The notes under the pieces are model-generated. The model was not told the origin of the DNA and did not search any database. It worked only from the letters and a program-made list of their open reading frames with translations. The position numbers were made by a program, and so were the translations under genes. Below, one piece after another: positions 33,644-41,630 of a stretch of DNA of 51,953 nt. How positions within the stretch are numbered: the stretch's first letter is position 1; each line of letters begins with the position of its first letter. The DNA lies in NCBI RefSeq assembly GCF_000717185.1, contig NZ_JNYE01000049.1, positions 1 through 51,953 of the forward strand, read 5' to 3'. Source of the stretch: Kitasatospora phosalacinea (GTDB taxonomy: Bacteria; Actinomycetota; Actinomycetes; Streptomycetales; Streptomycetaceae).

Positions 33644-33769
33644 GGCGGATCCCTTTCCGTTGGGGCGGAATTCCTGGGGGAGCGCCCACATCGAAGTACG
33701 CGGCGACGGCCCGGACAACGGATCCCGGACGTCGAATAGTGGGCATGCACACTTGCGGACGCGCCACCG

Positions 33770-33789
33770 GTCAGGTCAAGATCCCTGAC
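33770..33789. promoter_or_regulatory. Inverted repeat between protease and regulator genes
   Basis: GTCAGG (33770-33775), 8 bases, CCTGAC (33784-33789), ending one base before the GTG of the regulator. On the minus strand it overlaps a TTGACC that could be a -35 box of the protease gene, so one bound protein could affect both genes. Confidence 0.45.
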
Positions 33790-33790
33790 T

Positions 33791-34846
33791 GTGAACTGGC
33801 CTGACGACGCCTCCGACTGGGCAGAACTCGGTCTCGGGCCCGACGAACTGGCGCTCTACGAGGCGCTCCTGGCCCCGCCGCCGACCGCCCCGACCGACGG
33901 GGCGGCCGTTCCGGCCGACGGGGCGGCGACCCCGTTCGACGGGGCGGCCGCCGCGGCGGGCCTGCCGCCGCAGCGGGCCCGGGCCGCGCTCGGCGCGCTG
34001 CGGCGCGCCGGGTTCGTGCTGCCCGCGGTCCCCGGCGAGCGGTGGCCGGGCGTGCTGCCGCCCGCGACCGCGCTGCGCAGCCTGATCCAGCTGCGGCAGG
34101 CCGAACTGCTGGGCCGCTCGGCCCGGTTGGAGGTGGTCAGCGCCTCGGTGGACCGGCTGGCCGCGCAGCTGTCCGGCGGCGTCCCGGAGGGGCGGACCCC
34201 GGGCATCGAGACCGTCCGCGGCCGGGCGGCGATCGCGGCCCGGGTGCAGGCGCTGGTCGCCTCCGCGACCAGCGAGCTCACCCTGCTCGACCGGCCGCCC
34301 TACACCTCCCGGGACGGCGACGGCCCCCCGGCCCCGCTGGGCGTGACCGAGCTGGTCGAGCGCGGGGTCACCGTCCGGGCGGTGGTCGACCGGGAGGGCC
34401 TGGACTTCCCCGGCCGGGCCCGCGAGCTCAACGAACTCGCCGACCGGGGCGTGGAGATCAGGATCGCCGCGGACCTGCCGACCAAGCTGATCGTGGTCGA
34501 CGGCCGGATCAGCCTGCTGCCGCCCACCGACGCGGTCGACCCGACCGCCTCCGCGCTGGTGGTCAAGGACACCACCCTGCACCACGTCCTGGTGCCGCTG
34601 TTCGAACTGGTCTGGGAGCGGGCCATCCCGATCGGCGGCGACAGCCGCGACGGCGCCACCGCGCAGGACCGGGAGATCCTCACCCTGCTGGCCTCCGGCT
34701 TCAAGGACGAGGCGATCGCCCGCCGGCTGGACGTCCACGTGCACACCGTCCGCCGCCGGATCAAGGCCCTGCTGCTGGTGCTCGACGCGGAGACCCGCTT
34801 CCAGGCCGGGGTGCAGGCGCTGCGCCGGGGCTGGCTCACGGTCTGA
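33791..34846 (+). CDS. TrmB/LuxR-type transcriptional regulator
   Basis: A 351-residue regulator. Residues about 10-85 resemble a TrmB-type winged helix (LGPDELALYEALL ... QRARAALGALRRAGFVLP), interrupted by a Asp-Gly-Ala-Ala repeat insertion. The middle (about 135-280) resembles the TrmB ligand-binding domain. The C terminus (about 290-351) is a LuxR-type helix-turn-helix, TAQDREILTLLASGFKDEAI. So there may be two DNA-binding domains. It is read divergently from the M4 protease gene and probably controls it, a common layout for secreted proteases in streptomycetes. The start is GTG 33791, directly after an inverted repeat; I see no ribosome site. Confidence 0.8.
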   Translation: MNWPDDASDWAELGLGPDELALYEALLAPPPTAPTDGAAVPADGAATPFDGAAAAAGLPPQRARAALGALRRAGFVLPAVPGERWPGVLPPATALRSLIQLRQAELLGRSARLEVVSASVDRLAAQLSGGVPEGRTPGIETVRGRAAIAARVQALVASATSELTLLDRPPYTSRDGDGPPAPLGVTELVERGVTVRAVVDREGLDFPGRARELNELADRGVEIRIAADLPTKLIVVDGRISLLPPTDAVDPTASALVVKDTTLHHVLVPLFELVWERAIPIGGDSRDGATAQDREILTLLASGFKDEAIARRLDVHVHTVRRRIKALLLVLDAETRFQAGVQALRRGWLTV

Positions 34847-34871
34847 CCCGGCCGCGCGGTCTGCGCCTCCC

Positions 34872-34916
34872 GCAGACCCCGCGGACCCCGCGGACCCCGC
34901 GGACCCCGCAGACTCT
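34872..34916. repeat. 9-bp tandem repeat, five copies
   Basis: GCAGACCCC, three GCGGACCCC, then GCAGACTCT, running 34872-34916 just after the regulator gene. Confidence 0.8.
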
Positions 34917-35240
34917 GCCGCCCTAGCTGACCTGCGGTGACGTCAGTAATGCCGCAGTAACGCCCGCCGCCTAGAGTCCGGGACAAGTGCTGCGGGGCCC
35001 GGCAGGAGGAGCCGTCGTCCCCAGCGGTGCCGCTCATCCTCGGGCGCGCCGGCCGCGGACCCACCGGTCCCCCCGGCCGCCGCGCCCGTCGAGCAGCCCG
35101 ACCGGTGGCGCGGAGCGGGGCCCTCTGTGGGGAGGGCCCCTCGTCCGCCCGCCGGTCGTCGGTGGGACCGGTCGGCGCACAGCACCGCGCCGGCCGGGCC
35201 GCCCCCCGACGGGGTCACGGCCCTCGGCGGGGCCACAGCC
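34917..35240. other. Non-coding region with promoter-like and hairpin signals
   Basis: No supported gene on either strand. CTGCGG (34932-34937) pairs with CCGCAG (34952-34957) around the palindrome TGACGTCA (34938-34945); TAGAGT at 34972-34977 could be a -10 box. Downstream, GGGGCCCTC (35117-35125) and GAGGGCCCC (35132-35140) form a perfect 9-base hairpin. A rightward untranslated RNA from about 34985 to 35145 is conceivable. Confidence 0.35.
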
Positions 35241-35266
35241 CCCGGCCGGGCTGCCCCCCGGCCGGG
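35241..35266 (-). terminator. Hairpin at the end of ilvE
   Basis: CCCGGCCGGG occurs at 35241-35250 and 35257-35266 with six bases between; the two copies can pair. It abuts the ilvE stop codon on the minus strand. The second hairpin at 35117-35140 is a further candidate terminator. Confidence 0.5.
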
Positions 35267-36355
35267 TCACAGCACCCGGCGCATCCAGCCGTGGGTGTCG
35301 GGGACGCGGCCGAACTGGATGTCCAGCAGGTGCTCGCGCAGGGCCAGGGTCTGCTTGCCGGGCTGGCCGTCGCCGATGGTGAAGGAGTGCTCGGGGCTCT
35401 TGAGGGCGACGATCGGGGTGACGACCGCGGCCGTCCCGGCGGCGAAGACCTCCGTGATCGTGCCGTCGGCGGCGCCCGCGCGCAGCTCCTCGACGGTGAC
35501 GGGACGCTCGACCGGCGTCAGCCCGAACTTCCCGGCCAGGGTCAGCACGGTGTCGCGGGTGACGCCCTCCAGGATGGTGCCGAGGCCGGGGGTGAGCAGT
35601 TCGCCGGAGGAGGTCACCAGGCACAGGTTCATCGTGCCGGACTCCTCCAGGCGGCCCTCGCCGCCCGTCCGGTCCAGGTAGAGCACCTGGTCGCAGCCGT
35701 GCTCCCGGGCCTCCAGCTGTGCGGCCAGACCGGCCGCGTAGTTGCCGCCGCACTTGGCGTCGCCGGTGCCGCCGGGCGCCGCCCGGGTGTAGGTGCTGCT
35801 GATCCACAGGGTGACCCCGGCGACGCCGGAGGCGAAGTACGGGCCCGCCGGGCTGGCGATCACCGAGTAGACGCACCGCTCGGCGGGGCGCACCCCGAGG
35901 AAGGCCTCGGCGGCGAACATGAACGGGCGCAGGTACAGGCTCTCCTCGGTGGTCGGCACCGGCACCCACGCCTCGTCCGCCCGGACCAGGGCCTCGACGC
36001 TGGCCAGGAAGTCCGCCTCGTCCAGCACCGGCAGGGCCAGGCGGGCCGCGGAGCGCTGGAAGCGGCGGGCGTTGGCCTCCGGGCGGAACAGCCAGACGCT
36101 GCCGTCCGCGTGCCGGTACGCCTTCAGGCCCTCGAAGATCTCCTGCGCGTAGTGCAGCACGGCTGCGCTGGGGTGCAGCGAGAACGGCTCCAGCGCCCCG
36201 ACCCGGGCCCCGTGCCAGCCCTCCCCGGGGGTCCACACCGCCGACGCCATGTGGTCGGTGAAGTACCGGCCGAACGCCGGGGCGGCCAGGACCGCGGCCC
36301 GTTCGGCCTCCGAGGCGGGGTGCGAACTGGGCTGCAGGGCAAAGTCGAGACTCAT
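35267..36355 (-). CDS. ilvE: Branched-chain amino acid aminotransferase
   Basis: A 362-residue PLP enzyme (fold type IV) that interconverts Leu, Ile and Val with their 2-oxo acids using 2-oxoglutarate/Glu, in the cytoplasm. The PLP-binding Lys201 is in GDAKCGGNYAAG, preceded by SSTYTRAAPGGTG. Other family marks are LHYAQEIFEGLKAYR and the phosphate-binding GTAAVVTPI near the C terminus. Length is normal. AAGGAG stands seven bases before ATG 36355. In streptomycetes this enzyme also feeds branched starter units for fatty acids and polyketides. No leader peptide rich in branched residues is visible upstream. The stand-alone gene lies between two terminators. Confidence 0.94.
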   Translation of the reverse strand: MSLDFALQPSSHPASEAERAAVLAAPAFGRYFTDHMASAVWTPGEGWHGARVGALEPFSLHPSAAVLHYAQEIFEGLKAYRHADGSVWLFRPEANARRFQRSAARLALPVLDEADFLASVEALVRADEAWVPVPTTEESLYLRPFMFAAEAFLGVRPAERCVYSVIASPAGPYFASGVAGVTLWISSTYTRAAPGGTGDAKCGGNYAAGLAAQLEAREHGCDQVLYLDRTGGEGRLEESGTMNLCLVTSSGELLTPGLGTILEGVTRDTVLTLAGKFGLTPVERPVTVEELRAGAADGTITEVFAAGTAAVVTPIVALKSPEHSFTIGDGQPGKQTLALREHLLDIQFGRVPDTHGWMRRVL

Positions 36356-36495
36356 CGGTCCACTCCTTGAGGTCGGCGCGAGCGGGCACCCGTCCGGAGG
36401 CGGCCACCGCTCACCGGCGCTGCGGACATGCTAATGCGCCGTCAGCCGCGTCAGCGGCGTCAGCCGGGTGGACCGAGGCGGACCGGGGCGGGCCG

Positions 36496-36540
36496 CCGGG
36501 CGGGCAACCCCCGTGCAGGTGACGGGGGTTGCCCGCCCGG
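36496..36540 (-). terminator. Strong terminator after the symporter operon
   Basis: A perfect 19-base stem: arms 36496-36514 and 36522-36540, beginning CCGGGCGGGCAACC and ending GGTTGCCCGCCCGG, with loop GCAGGTG. It lies 19 bases beyond the symporter stop. Confidence 0.85.
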
Positions 36541-36559
36541 AGCGGCCGGGTGCGCGGGG

Positions 36560-38179
36560 TCAGTGCGCCGCCGCGGGCTGCGGGGCGCGCTCGACGGCCT
36601 CGTCGCCGGCCTCCGCGGAGTAGTCGGCGCGGCTGGTCTCGTCGGCGCCCTCGGGCGCCTTCAGGGCCCGCAGGACCAGGGTGAGCACCGCCGCGACGGC
36701 CAGGTTCAGCACGAACGCGGTCAGGCCGATGTAGCCGGTCTCGCCGATGCCGGGGATCTCCGCGCTGCTGCCGCCGAAGTGCTTGGTGGCGGGGGAGGCG
36801 ATGCCCCAGGCCCGCCAGGTGCCGTAGGCCATGCCGACGGCCCAGCCCGCGAGCAGCGCCCAGCGGTGGAACCAGCGGGTGAACAGGCCCGCGACCAGGG
36901 CGACCGCGGTCTGCAGGATCCACAGCCCGCCCAGCAGCTGCATGTTGATCGCGGCCTGCTTGTCCATCACCAGCACGAACACCAGCGCGCCGACCTTCAC
37001 CAGCAGCGAGGCGATCTTGGCGACCTTGGTCTCCTCGGCCGGGGTGGCGTCCGGCTTCAGGAACTCCTTGTACACGTTGCGGGTGAACAGGTTCGCCGCC
37101 GCGATCGACATGATCGCCGCCGGGACGAGCGCCCCGATCCCGATCGCCGCGAACGCGACGCCGGTGAACCAGGACGGGAACATGTCGGCGAACAGCTGCG
37201 GCACCGCCAGCTGGCTGTTGTAGCCCTTGGCGCCCTTGCTGACCCCGGCGGCGATCGCCATGAAGCCCAGCAGCGCCAGCAGGCCCAGCATCAGCGAGTA
37301 CGCGGGCATGATCGCCATGTTCCGGCGCACCGTGTTGCGGGACTTCGACGCCAGCACGCCCGTCACCGAGTGCGGGTACATGAACAGCGCCAGCGCCGAG
37401 CCGAACGCCAGCGTCGCGTACGCCCACTGGCCGGTCGGCCCGACCACCAGCGAGCCGCTGGGCTTGCCGTTCGGGCCGGGGGTGGCGAACTTGTGCTGCG
37501 CGGCGTCGAAGATGTGCCCGTAGCCGCCCAGCCGCATCGGGATGTAGATCACCGCGACCGCGATCACGATGTAGATCAGCGCGTCCTTGACGAACGCGAT
37601 CAGCGCCGGGGCCCGCAGGCCGGAGGAGTAGGTGTACGCGGCCAGCACGCCGAAGGCGATGAACAGCGGCAGGTCCTGGACGAACCAGTTGCCGCTGCCG
37701 CCGACGCCCAGCACGTCCAGCACGGCCTGGATGCCGACCAGTTGCAGCGCGATGTACGGCATGGTGGCCAGGATCCCGGTTAGCGCCACCGCCACCGACA
37801 GGCCGCGCGAGCCGTAGCGGCCGCGGACGAAGTCCGCCGGGGTGACGTAGCCGTGCACCCGCGACACCGACCACAGCCGGGGCAGGAACAGGAACACCAG
37901 CGGGTACGCGATGATCGTGTACGGCACCGCGAAGAAGCCCGCCGCGCCGCCCGCGTAGATGGCCGCGGGCACCGCGACGAAGGTGTACGCGGTGTACAGG
38001 TCGCCGCCGAGCAGGAACCAGGTGATCCAGGTGCCGAAGCTCCGGCCGCCCAGGCCCCACTCGTGCAGGTGCGCGGCGTCGTCGGCCCGGCGCCAGCGCG
38101 AGGCCAGGAAGCCCATCACCGTCACCAGGACGAAGAACAGCAGGAAGACCGTCATCGCGGTCCAGTCGACGTGCTTCAC
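36560..38179 (-). CDS. mctP: Sodium:solute symporter, monocarboxylate type
   Basis: A 539-residue SSS-family transporter with about 13 membrane helices. Typical marks include GGRSFGTWITWFLLGGD, HGYVTPADFVRGRYGSRG and YPHSVTGVLASKSRNTVRRN. The closest recognised relatives are the monocarboxylate permeases (MctP/MctC) that take up acetate, pyruvate, propionate or lactate with Na+ or H+. The C-terminal 45 residues are acidic and cytoplasmic. The ATG overlaps the stop of the small DUF3311 gene (ATGA), so the two are translated together. A strong terminator follows. Exact substrate not determinable. Confidence 0.85.
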   Translation of the reverse strand: MKHVDWTAMTVFLLFFVLVTVMGFLASRWRRADDAAHLHEWGLGGRSFGTWITWFLLGGDLYTAYTFVAVPAAIYAGGAAGFFAVPYTIIAYPLVFLFLPRLWSVSRVHGYVTPADFVRGRYGSRGLSVAVALTGILATMPYIALQLVGIQAVLDVLGVGGSGNWFVQDLPLFIAFGVLAAYTYSSGLRAPALIAFVKDALIYIVIAVAVIYIPMRLGGYGHIFDAAQHKFATPGPNGKPSGSLVVGPTGQWAYATLAFGSALALFMYPHSVTGVLASKSRNTVRRNMAIMPAYSLMLGLLALLGFMAIAAGVSKGAKGYNSQLAVPQLFADMFPSWFTGVAFAAIGIGALVPAAIMSIAAANLFTRNVYKEFLKPDATPAEETKVAKIASLLVKVGALVFVLVMDKQAAINMQLLGGLWILQTAVALVAGLFTRWFHRWALLAGWAVGMAYGTWRAWGIASPATKHFGGSSAEIPGIGETGYIGLTAFVLNLAVAAVLTLVLRALKAPEGADETSRADYSAEAGDEAVERAPQPAAAH

Positions 38180-38523
38180 GCCTGGCCACCGTCCTTCGGA
38201 GCGGGCACGACGGGCGCGGCGGGCGCGTCCGCCGCGGGAGCGGACGGGGCGGCGGCGGACGGGGCAGCGGCCCGGCGGGCCGCCTCGTCACGCCGGATCA
38301 GCAGGTACGCGGTGCCGGTGAACAGCGCCGACAGCAGCACCCACAGCAGCTGGTACCAGTAGAAGAACGGCATCCCGCCGAGCTTCGGGGTGACCTTGCT
38401 GTAGGACGGCACCCACATCATCACCACGATCGGCACCAGCAGGCACAGCCCGGCCAGCACCCGGGCGGCGGAGGCCACGGGCGGTGCGCCCGAGGCAGGG
38501 ACTTGGGGGGACGGGGACGGCAC
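38176..38523 (-). CDS. DUF3311 small membrane protein, symporter partner
   Basis: A 115-residue protein with two membrane helices (about 20-38 and 54-76) separated by a loop YSKVTPKLGGMPFFYWYQ, the DUF3311 signature. The C-terminal third is an Ala/Pro tail. Such proteins nearly always precede an SSS-type monocarboxylate or solute symporter, as here, with a 4-base overlap, and may act as a small accessory subunit as YhdT does for PanF. The start is GTG 38523, following a GGAG. A promoter with an inverted repeat over the -35 box lies about 100 bases upstream. Confidence 0.8.
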   Translation of the reverse strand: MPSPSPQVPASGAPPVASAARVLAGLCLLVPIVVMMWVPSYSKVTPKLGGMPFFYWYQLLWVLLSALFTGTAYLLIRRDEAARRAAAPSAAAPSAPAADAPAAPVVPAPKDGGQA

Positions 38524-38569
38524 GGGGCGGCTCCGGAGGATGACGGGGTGTCACCTCAGTGGCACCGCA

Positions 38570-38587
38570 ACGCACGAAGCCGTGCGT
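38570..38587. promoter_or_regulatory. Inverted repeat in the DUF3311 leader
   Basis: ACGCAC (38570-38575), six bases, GTGCGT (38582-38587), about 50 bases before the GTG start in the transcribed leader. It could be an operator or a small hairpin. Confidence 0.4.
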
Positions 38588-38626
38588 CCGCCGAGCAGTG
38601 CCCTCGGTGATCGGGAGGACCCCGCG

Positions 38627-38657
38627 AGGGTAGGACAGCGGAGTGACCCCTGTCACT
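38627..38657 (-). promoter_or_regulatory. Promoter and operator of the DUF3311-symporter operon
   Basis: Minus strand GTGACA (38656-38651), 18 bases, TACCCT (38632-38627). A perfect inverted repeat AGTGAC, CCCT, GTCACT (38642-38657) covers the -35 box. Confidence 0.5.
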
Positions 38658-38804
38658 ACCCCGTTCACCAGCCGGTCCCCGGCGCCCGGCCCCGCACCGC
38701 CCCCGCCCGCCACCCGCCCGGCCCCGCACCGCACCGCCCATCCCCCGCCCGCCCACCGCCCGCCCGGTTCCGGCGGACCGCCCGGGGCCCGGCACGGCCG
38801 TGGG

Positions 38805-38810
38805 CATAAT
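38805..38810 (+). promoter_or_regulatory. -10-like box of the second kinase gene
   Basis: CATAAT at 38805-38810 ends seven bases before ATG 38818. No good -35 box is seen, but the spacing would give a leaderless message. Confidence 0.35.
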
Positions 38811-38817
38811 GACCGGC

Positions 38818-40065
38818 ATGGGACGGACGGCGGCGTGGCCGATGACGACGTGGCGGGCGGCGGCGGGGGACTTCGGGGGGAGCGCGCGGGGCGGGCCGGT
38901 CGGCGGGGTGCTGCTCGGGCTGCTCGCGGCGCTCGCGGCCGTCGCCTCCGTCGTCGAGCTGACGGCCGCCCGCGGCCCGCTGCCGCGGCTCGCCGCCGAG
39001 CGCCTCCAGCAGACCGCGGGGAGCGGCGTCCTGGGCGTCCAACTGCTCTTCGCCGTCGGCCTGTTCGGTGCGGCCACCGCGCTGCCGCTGCTGCGCCTGC
39101 GCCCCGCCGCGGCCGGACCGGCGGTCACCGCCGCCGTCCTCGGCACGGTCGGGGCCTTCCACACCGCCACCGCCGTCGGGACCGTCGCCGTCCTGCTCGC
39201 CCACTACCGGATGGGCCGCACCGGCCGCACCCCGCTCGCGCTCGGGCTCGCGCTGCCCTTCCCGCTGCTCGCGCTCGCCGCGGCCGCCGACACCGACCTG
39301 CGGGTCCGCCTCTGGCTGCTCGCCGCGCTCGCCCCCGTCGCCGCAACCGCAGGCCTGCACCGCCGCTCCCGCGCGCAGCGCGCCGCGCACGAGCGGACCC
39401 GCGCGCTCGCCCTCGGCGCCGTCGCGGAGAACGCCGTCCGGGCCGAACGGGCCAGGATCGCCCGCGAGTTGCACGACGTGGTGGCCCACCACGTGTCGAT
39501 GATCGCGGTCCGGGCCGAGACCGCCCGGCTGGCCACCCCCGACCTGCCCGCGCAGGGCGCCGAACGGCTGCTGGAGATCGGCGACGCGGCCCGCGACGCG
39601 CTCGCCGAGATGCGCCGCCTGCTCGGCGTGCTGCGCGAGGACGGGCGGGCCGCGCCCGCCCGCGCCCCGCAGCCGGGGCTGGCCGCGCTGGGCGAACTGC
39701 TGGAGCAGGCCCGCCGGGCCGGTGGCGGCACCGTCCGCCTGGTGGTGCGCGGCACGCCCGCCCCGCTCGACCCCGGCGCGGAACTCGCCGCCTACCGGAT
39801 CGTCCAGGAGGCGCTGACCAACGCCCGCCGCCACGCCCCCGGCGCCGCCGTCGAGGTCGAACTGCACCACACCGCCACCGCCCTGGAGCTGCGGGTGCGC
39901 GACCACGGTCCCGGCCCGGGCGGCGGCCCCCGGCCGGGCGGCGGGCACGGCCTGACCGGCATGCGCGAGCGCGCCGCCGCGGTCGGCGGCACCCTGCGCA
40001 CCGGCCCCGGCCCCGGCGGCGGCTTCGCGGTCACGGCGCACCTCCCGCGGGGGGAGGCGCGGTGA
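38818..40065 (+). CDS. Sensor histidine kinase, DesK/NarX type (second)
   Basis: A 415-residue membrane kinase. About five hydrophobic segments occupy residues 18-180 with short loops. The HisKA_3 domain holds the phosphorylated His219 in RELHDVVAHHVSM; the ATPase domain has QEALTNARRHAPG, VRDHGPGPGGG and GHGLTGM. GTG 38800 and ATG 38809 are upstream alternative starts; ATG 38818 fits the -10-like box. Its stop overlaps the GTG of the response regulator, so they form a coupled pair. The similar pair at 14008-15955 is a paralogue in layout, but the sensor parts differ. Neighbouring ABC-2 exporter genes are plausible targets. Confidence 0.88.
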   Translation: MGRTAAWPMTTWRAAAGDFGGSARGGPVGGVLLGLLAALAAVASVVELTAARGPLPRLAAERLQQTAGSGVLGVQLLFAVGLFGAATALPLLRLRPAAAGPAVTAAVLGTVGAFHTATAVGTVAVLLAHYRMGRTGRTPLALGLALPFPLLALAAAADTDLRVRLWLLAALAPVAATAGLHRRSRAQRAAHERTRALALGAVAENAVRAERARIARELHDVVAHHVSMIAVRAETARLATPDLPAQGAERLLEIGDAARDALAEMRRLLGVLREDGRAAPARAPQPGLAALGELLEQARRAGGGTVRLVVRGTPAPLDPGAELAAYRIVQEALTNARRHAPGAAVEVELHHTATALELRVRDHGPGPGGGPRPGGGHGLTGMRERAAAVGGTLRTGPGPGGGFAVTAHLPRGEAR

Positions 40066-40793
40066 GCGCCGGGCCCGACCCGTCCCGTCCGGTCCGGATC
40101 GTCGTCGCCGACGACCACCCCGTGGTCCGCTCCGCGTTCGCCACCCTGCTGGACGGCCAGCCCGACTTCACGGTGGTCCGCACCGCGGGCGACGGCACCG
40201 AGGCCGTCCTGGCCTGCCGGGAGGAGCGCCCCGACCTCGTCCTGATGGACATCCGGATGCCCGGCACCGACGGCATCGAGGCGACCCGGCAGGTCACCGC
40301 CGAGGGCCCGCACCCGCCCCGGGTGCTCATCCTCACCACCTTCGACCTCGACGAGTACGTCTACGAGGCGCTGCGCGCCGGGGCCAGCGGCTTCCTGCTC
40401 AAGGAGTCCACCGCCGAGCGGCTCTTCGAGGCGGTCCGGGTGGTGGCCGCGGGCGACGCCCTGCTCGCCCCCGGCGTGACCCGCCGGCTGATCGCCGAGT
40501 TCGCCGCCACCCCGCCCCGCGCCGACCCCCGCGCCGACCCGCGCACCGGCCCCCGCCCGCACCCCGCCGCCGAGCGGCTGCGCACCCTCACCCCGCGCGA
40601 GACCGAGGTGCTGCTACTGGTCGCCGAGGGCCTGTCCAACCCGGAGGTCGCCGCCCGCCTCACCGTCACCGAGGAGACGGTGAAGACCCACGTCAGCCGG
40701 ATCCTGGCCAAACTCGGCCTGCGCGACCGCACCCAGGCCGTGGTGACGGCCTACGAGAGCGGACTGGTGGTGCCCGGCGGCCGCGACCGGTAG
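40062..40793 (+). CDS. NarL/FixJ-family response regulator (second)
   Basis: A 243-residue regulator. The receiver domain has DD at the start of the domain (VVADDHPVV), phospho-acceptor Asp63 in LVLMDIRMPG, Thr in ILTTFD and the conserved Lys in GFLLKES. An Arg/Asp/Pro linker of three similar units (about 151-170) precedes the LuxR-type helix-turn-helix TPRETEVLLLVAEGLSNPEV. The start GTG overlaps the kinase stop (GTGA) and follows GGGGAGG. A terminator hairpin follows 31 bases after the stop. Its targets are unknown; the exporter operon at 41631-44931 is the nearest candidate. Confidence 0.9.
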   Translation: MSAGPDPSRPVRIVVADDHPVVRSAFATLLDGQPDFTVVRTAGDGTEAVLACREERPDLVLMDIRMPGTDGIEATRQVTAEGPHPPRVLILTTFDLDEYVYEALRAGASGFLLKESTAERLFEAVRVVAAGDALLAPGVTRRLIAEFAATPPRADPRADPRTGPRPHPAAERLRTLTPRETEVLLLVAEGLSNPEVAARLTVTEETVKTHVSRILAKLGLRDRTQAVVTAYESGLVVPGGRDR

Positions 40794-40824
40794 CGGGGAC
40801 GGCCCGACGGAGCAGACTGGACGG

Positions 40825-40846
40825 GGGCGGACCGATGAGTCCGCCC
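40825..40846 (+). terminator. Terminator of the second kinase/regulator operon
   Basis: Perfect 8-base arms GGGCGGAC (40825-40832) and GTCCGCCC (40839-40846) with a 6-base loop. Confidence 0.5.
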
Positions 40847-40899
40847 GCCCCGGTCCGTCTGAACCTCCGACGGCACCGACCACTCCCCGGGAGCACACC

Positions 40900-41520
40900 A
40901 TGGGCTTCATCGACATCGAGCTGTTCACCACCCTCGACCTGGTCGGGCAGGCGCCCGGCGGCCCCGAGGAGGACCCGGCGGACGGCTTCGCCTTCGGCGG
41001 CTGGCAGGCCCCGCTGATCGACGAGGTCTCCGGGGCGCAGGTCGACGCCGCGTACGAGGGCACCGACGCGCTGCTGCTCGGGCGGCGGACGTACGACATC
41101 TTCGCCGCCTACTGGCCGAACGCCGGGGAGAACCCCTTCGCCGAGCTGTTCAACCGCGTCCCGAAGTACGTGGCCTCGCGCGGTGAGCCCGAGCTGCCCT
41201 GGGCCGGGTCCGAACTGCTCGGGCCCGACCTGCCCGCCGCCGTGCGGGAGCTCCGCGAGCGGCACGAGAAGGTCAAGGTGGTGGGCAGCCTGGACCTGGT
41301 GCAGACCCTGCTGCGGGAGAAGCTGTTCGACCGGCTCGACCTGTGGGTCCACCCGATCGTCCTCGGCAGCGGCAAGAAGGTGTTCGCCGACGGCGCCGTC
41401 CCCACCAGCCTCGCGCTGCTCGAACCGCCCGCCGCGAGCCCGCGCGGCACCGTCCTGCTGCGCTACGGCCTGGTCGAGGGCGTCCCGGAGACCGGCGACA
41501 TGAGCGAACTCCAGGACTGA
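40900..41520 (+). CDS. Dihydrofolate reductase-fold protein (RibD C-terminal type)
   Basis: A 206-residue protein of the RibD C-terminal/dihydrofolate-reductase-like superfamily. Visible marks are the DALLLGRRTYDIFAAYWP segment, the KVVGSLDLVQTLL region that binds NADPH in relatives, and the WVHPIVLGSGKKVF segment near the C terminus, all usual for these stand-alone reductases. It probably reduces a small substrate with NADPH in the cytoplasm; the substrate is not known and it is unlikely to be a true folate enzyme. The start ATG follows GGGAGCACACC. It is a single gene with terminators or hairpins on both sides. Confidence 0.8.
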   Translation: MGFIDIELFTTLDLVGQAPGGPEEDPADGFAFGGWQAPLIDEVSGAQVDAAYEGTDALLLGRRTYDIFAAYWPNAGENPFAELFNRVPKYVASRGEPELPWAGSELLGPDLPAAVRELRERHEKVKVVGSLDLVQTLLREKLFDRLDLWVHPIVLGSGKKVFADGAVPTSLALLEPPAASPRGTVLLRYGLVEGVPETGDMSELQD

Positions 41521-41531
41521 GGCCGGGCAGG

Positions 41532-41576
41532 GGGAGGGCGACGTAGCTCCTGCGGGGGACGGCGCCCTCCCGCAGG
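41532..41576 (+). promoter_or_regulatory. Two overlapping, mutually exclusive hairpins
   Basis: GGGAGGGCG (41532-41540) can pair with CGCCCTCCC (41563-41571), and CCTGCGGG (41549-41556) with CCCGCAGG (41569-41576). The two stems share 41569-41571, so only one can be complete. It lies between the reductase stop and the exporter operon and may be a terminator or a switch. Confidence 0.4.
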
Positions 41577-41630
41577 ATCGCTCCCGGCCGTGACGACCCG
41601 GCGGGGGCCGGATTCCTACGCTCGGCCACC

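Noticed and set aside
30494..33739. 1081-residue plus-strand frame over the protease gene
   Set aside because: It is the antisense of a clear M4 protease with HEXXH and zinc ligands; the plus frame is low complexity.
34943..35236. Possible minus-strand gene of 97 residues before ilvE
   Set aside because: Low-complexity Gly/Pro/Arg, no start context, and it contains hairpins and repeats; also two plus-strand frames over the same place look equally random.
36356..36495. Amino-acid leader attenuator upstream of ilvE
   Set aside because: The only open frame reading into ilvE has no run of Leu, Ile or Val codons and no terminator/antiterminator pair. A short 9-base repeat (GTCAGCCGC type) near 36440-36470 explains the apparent structure.
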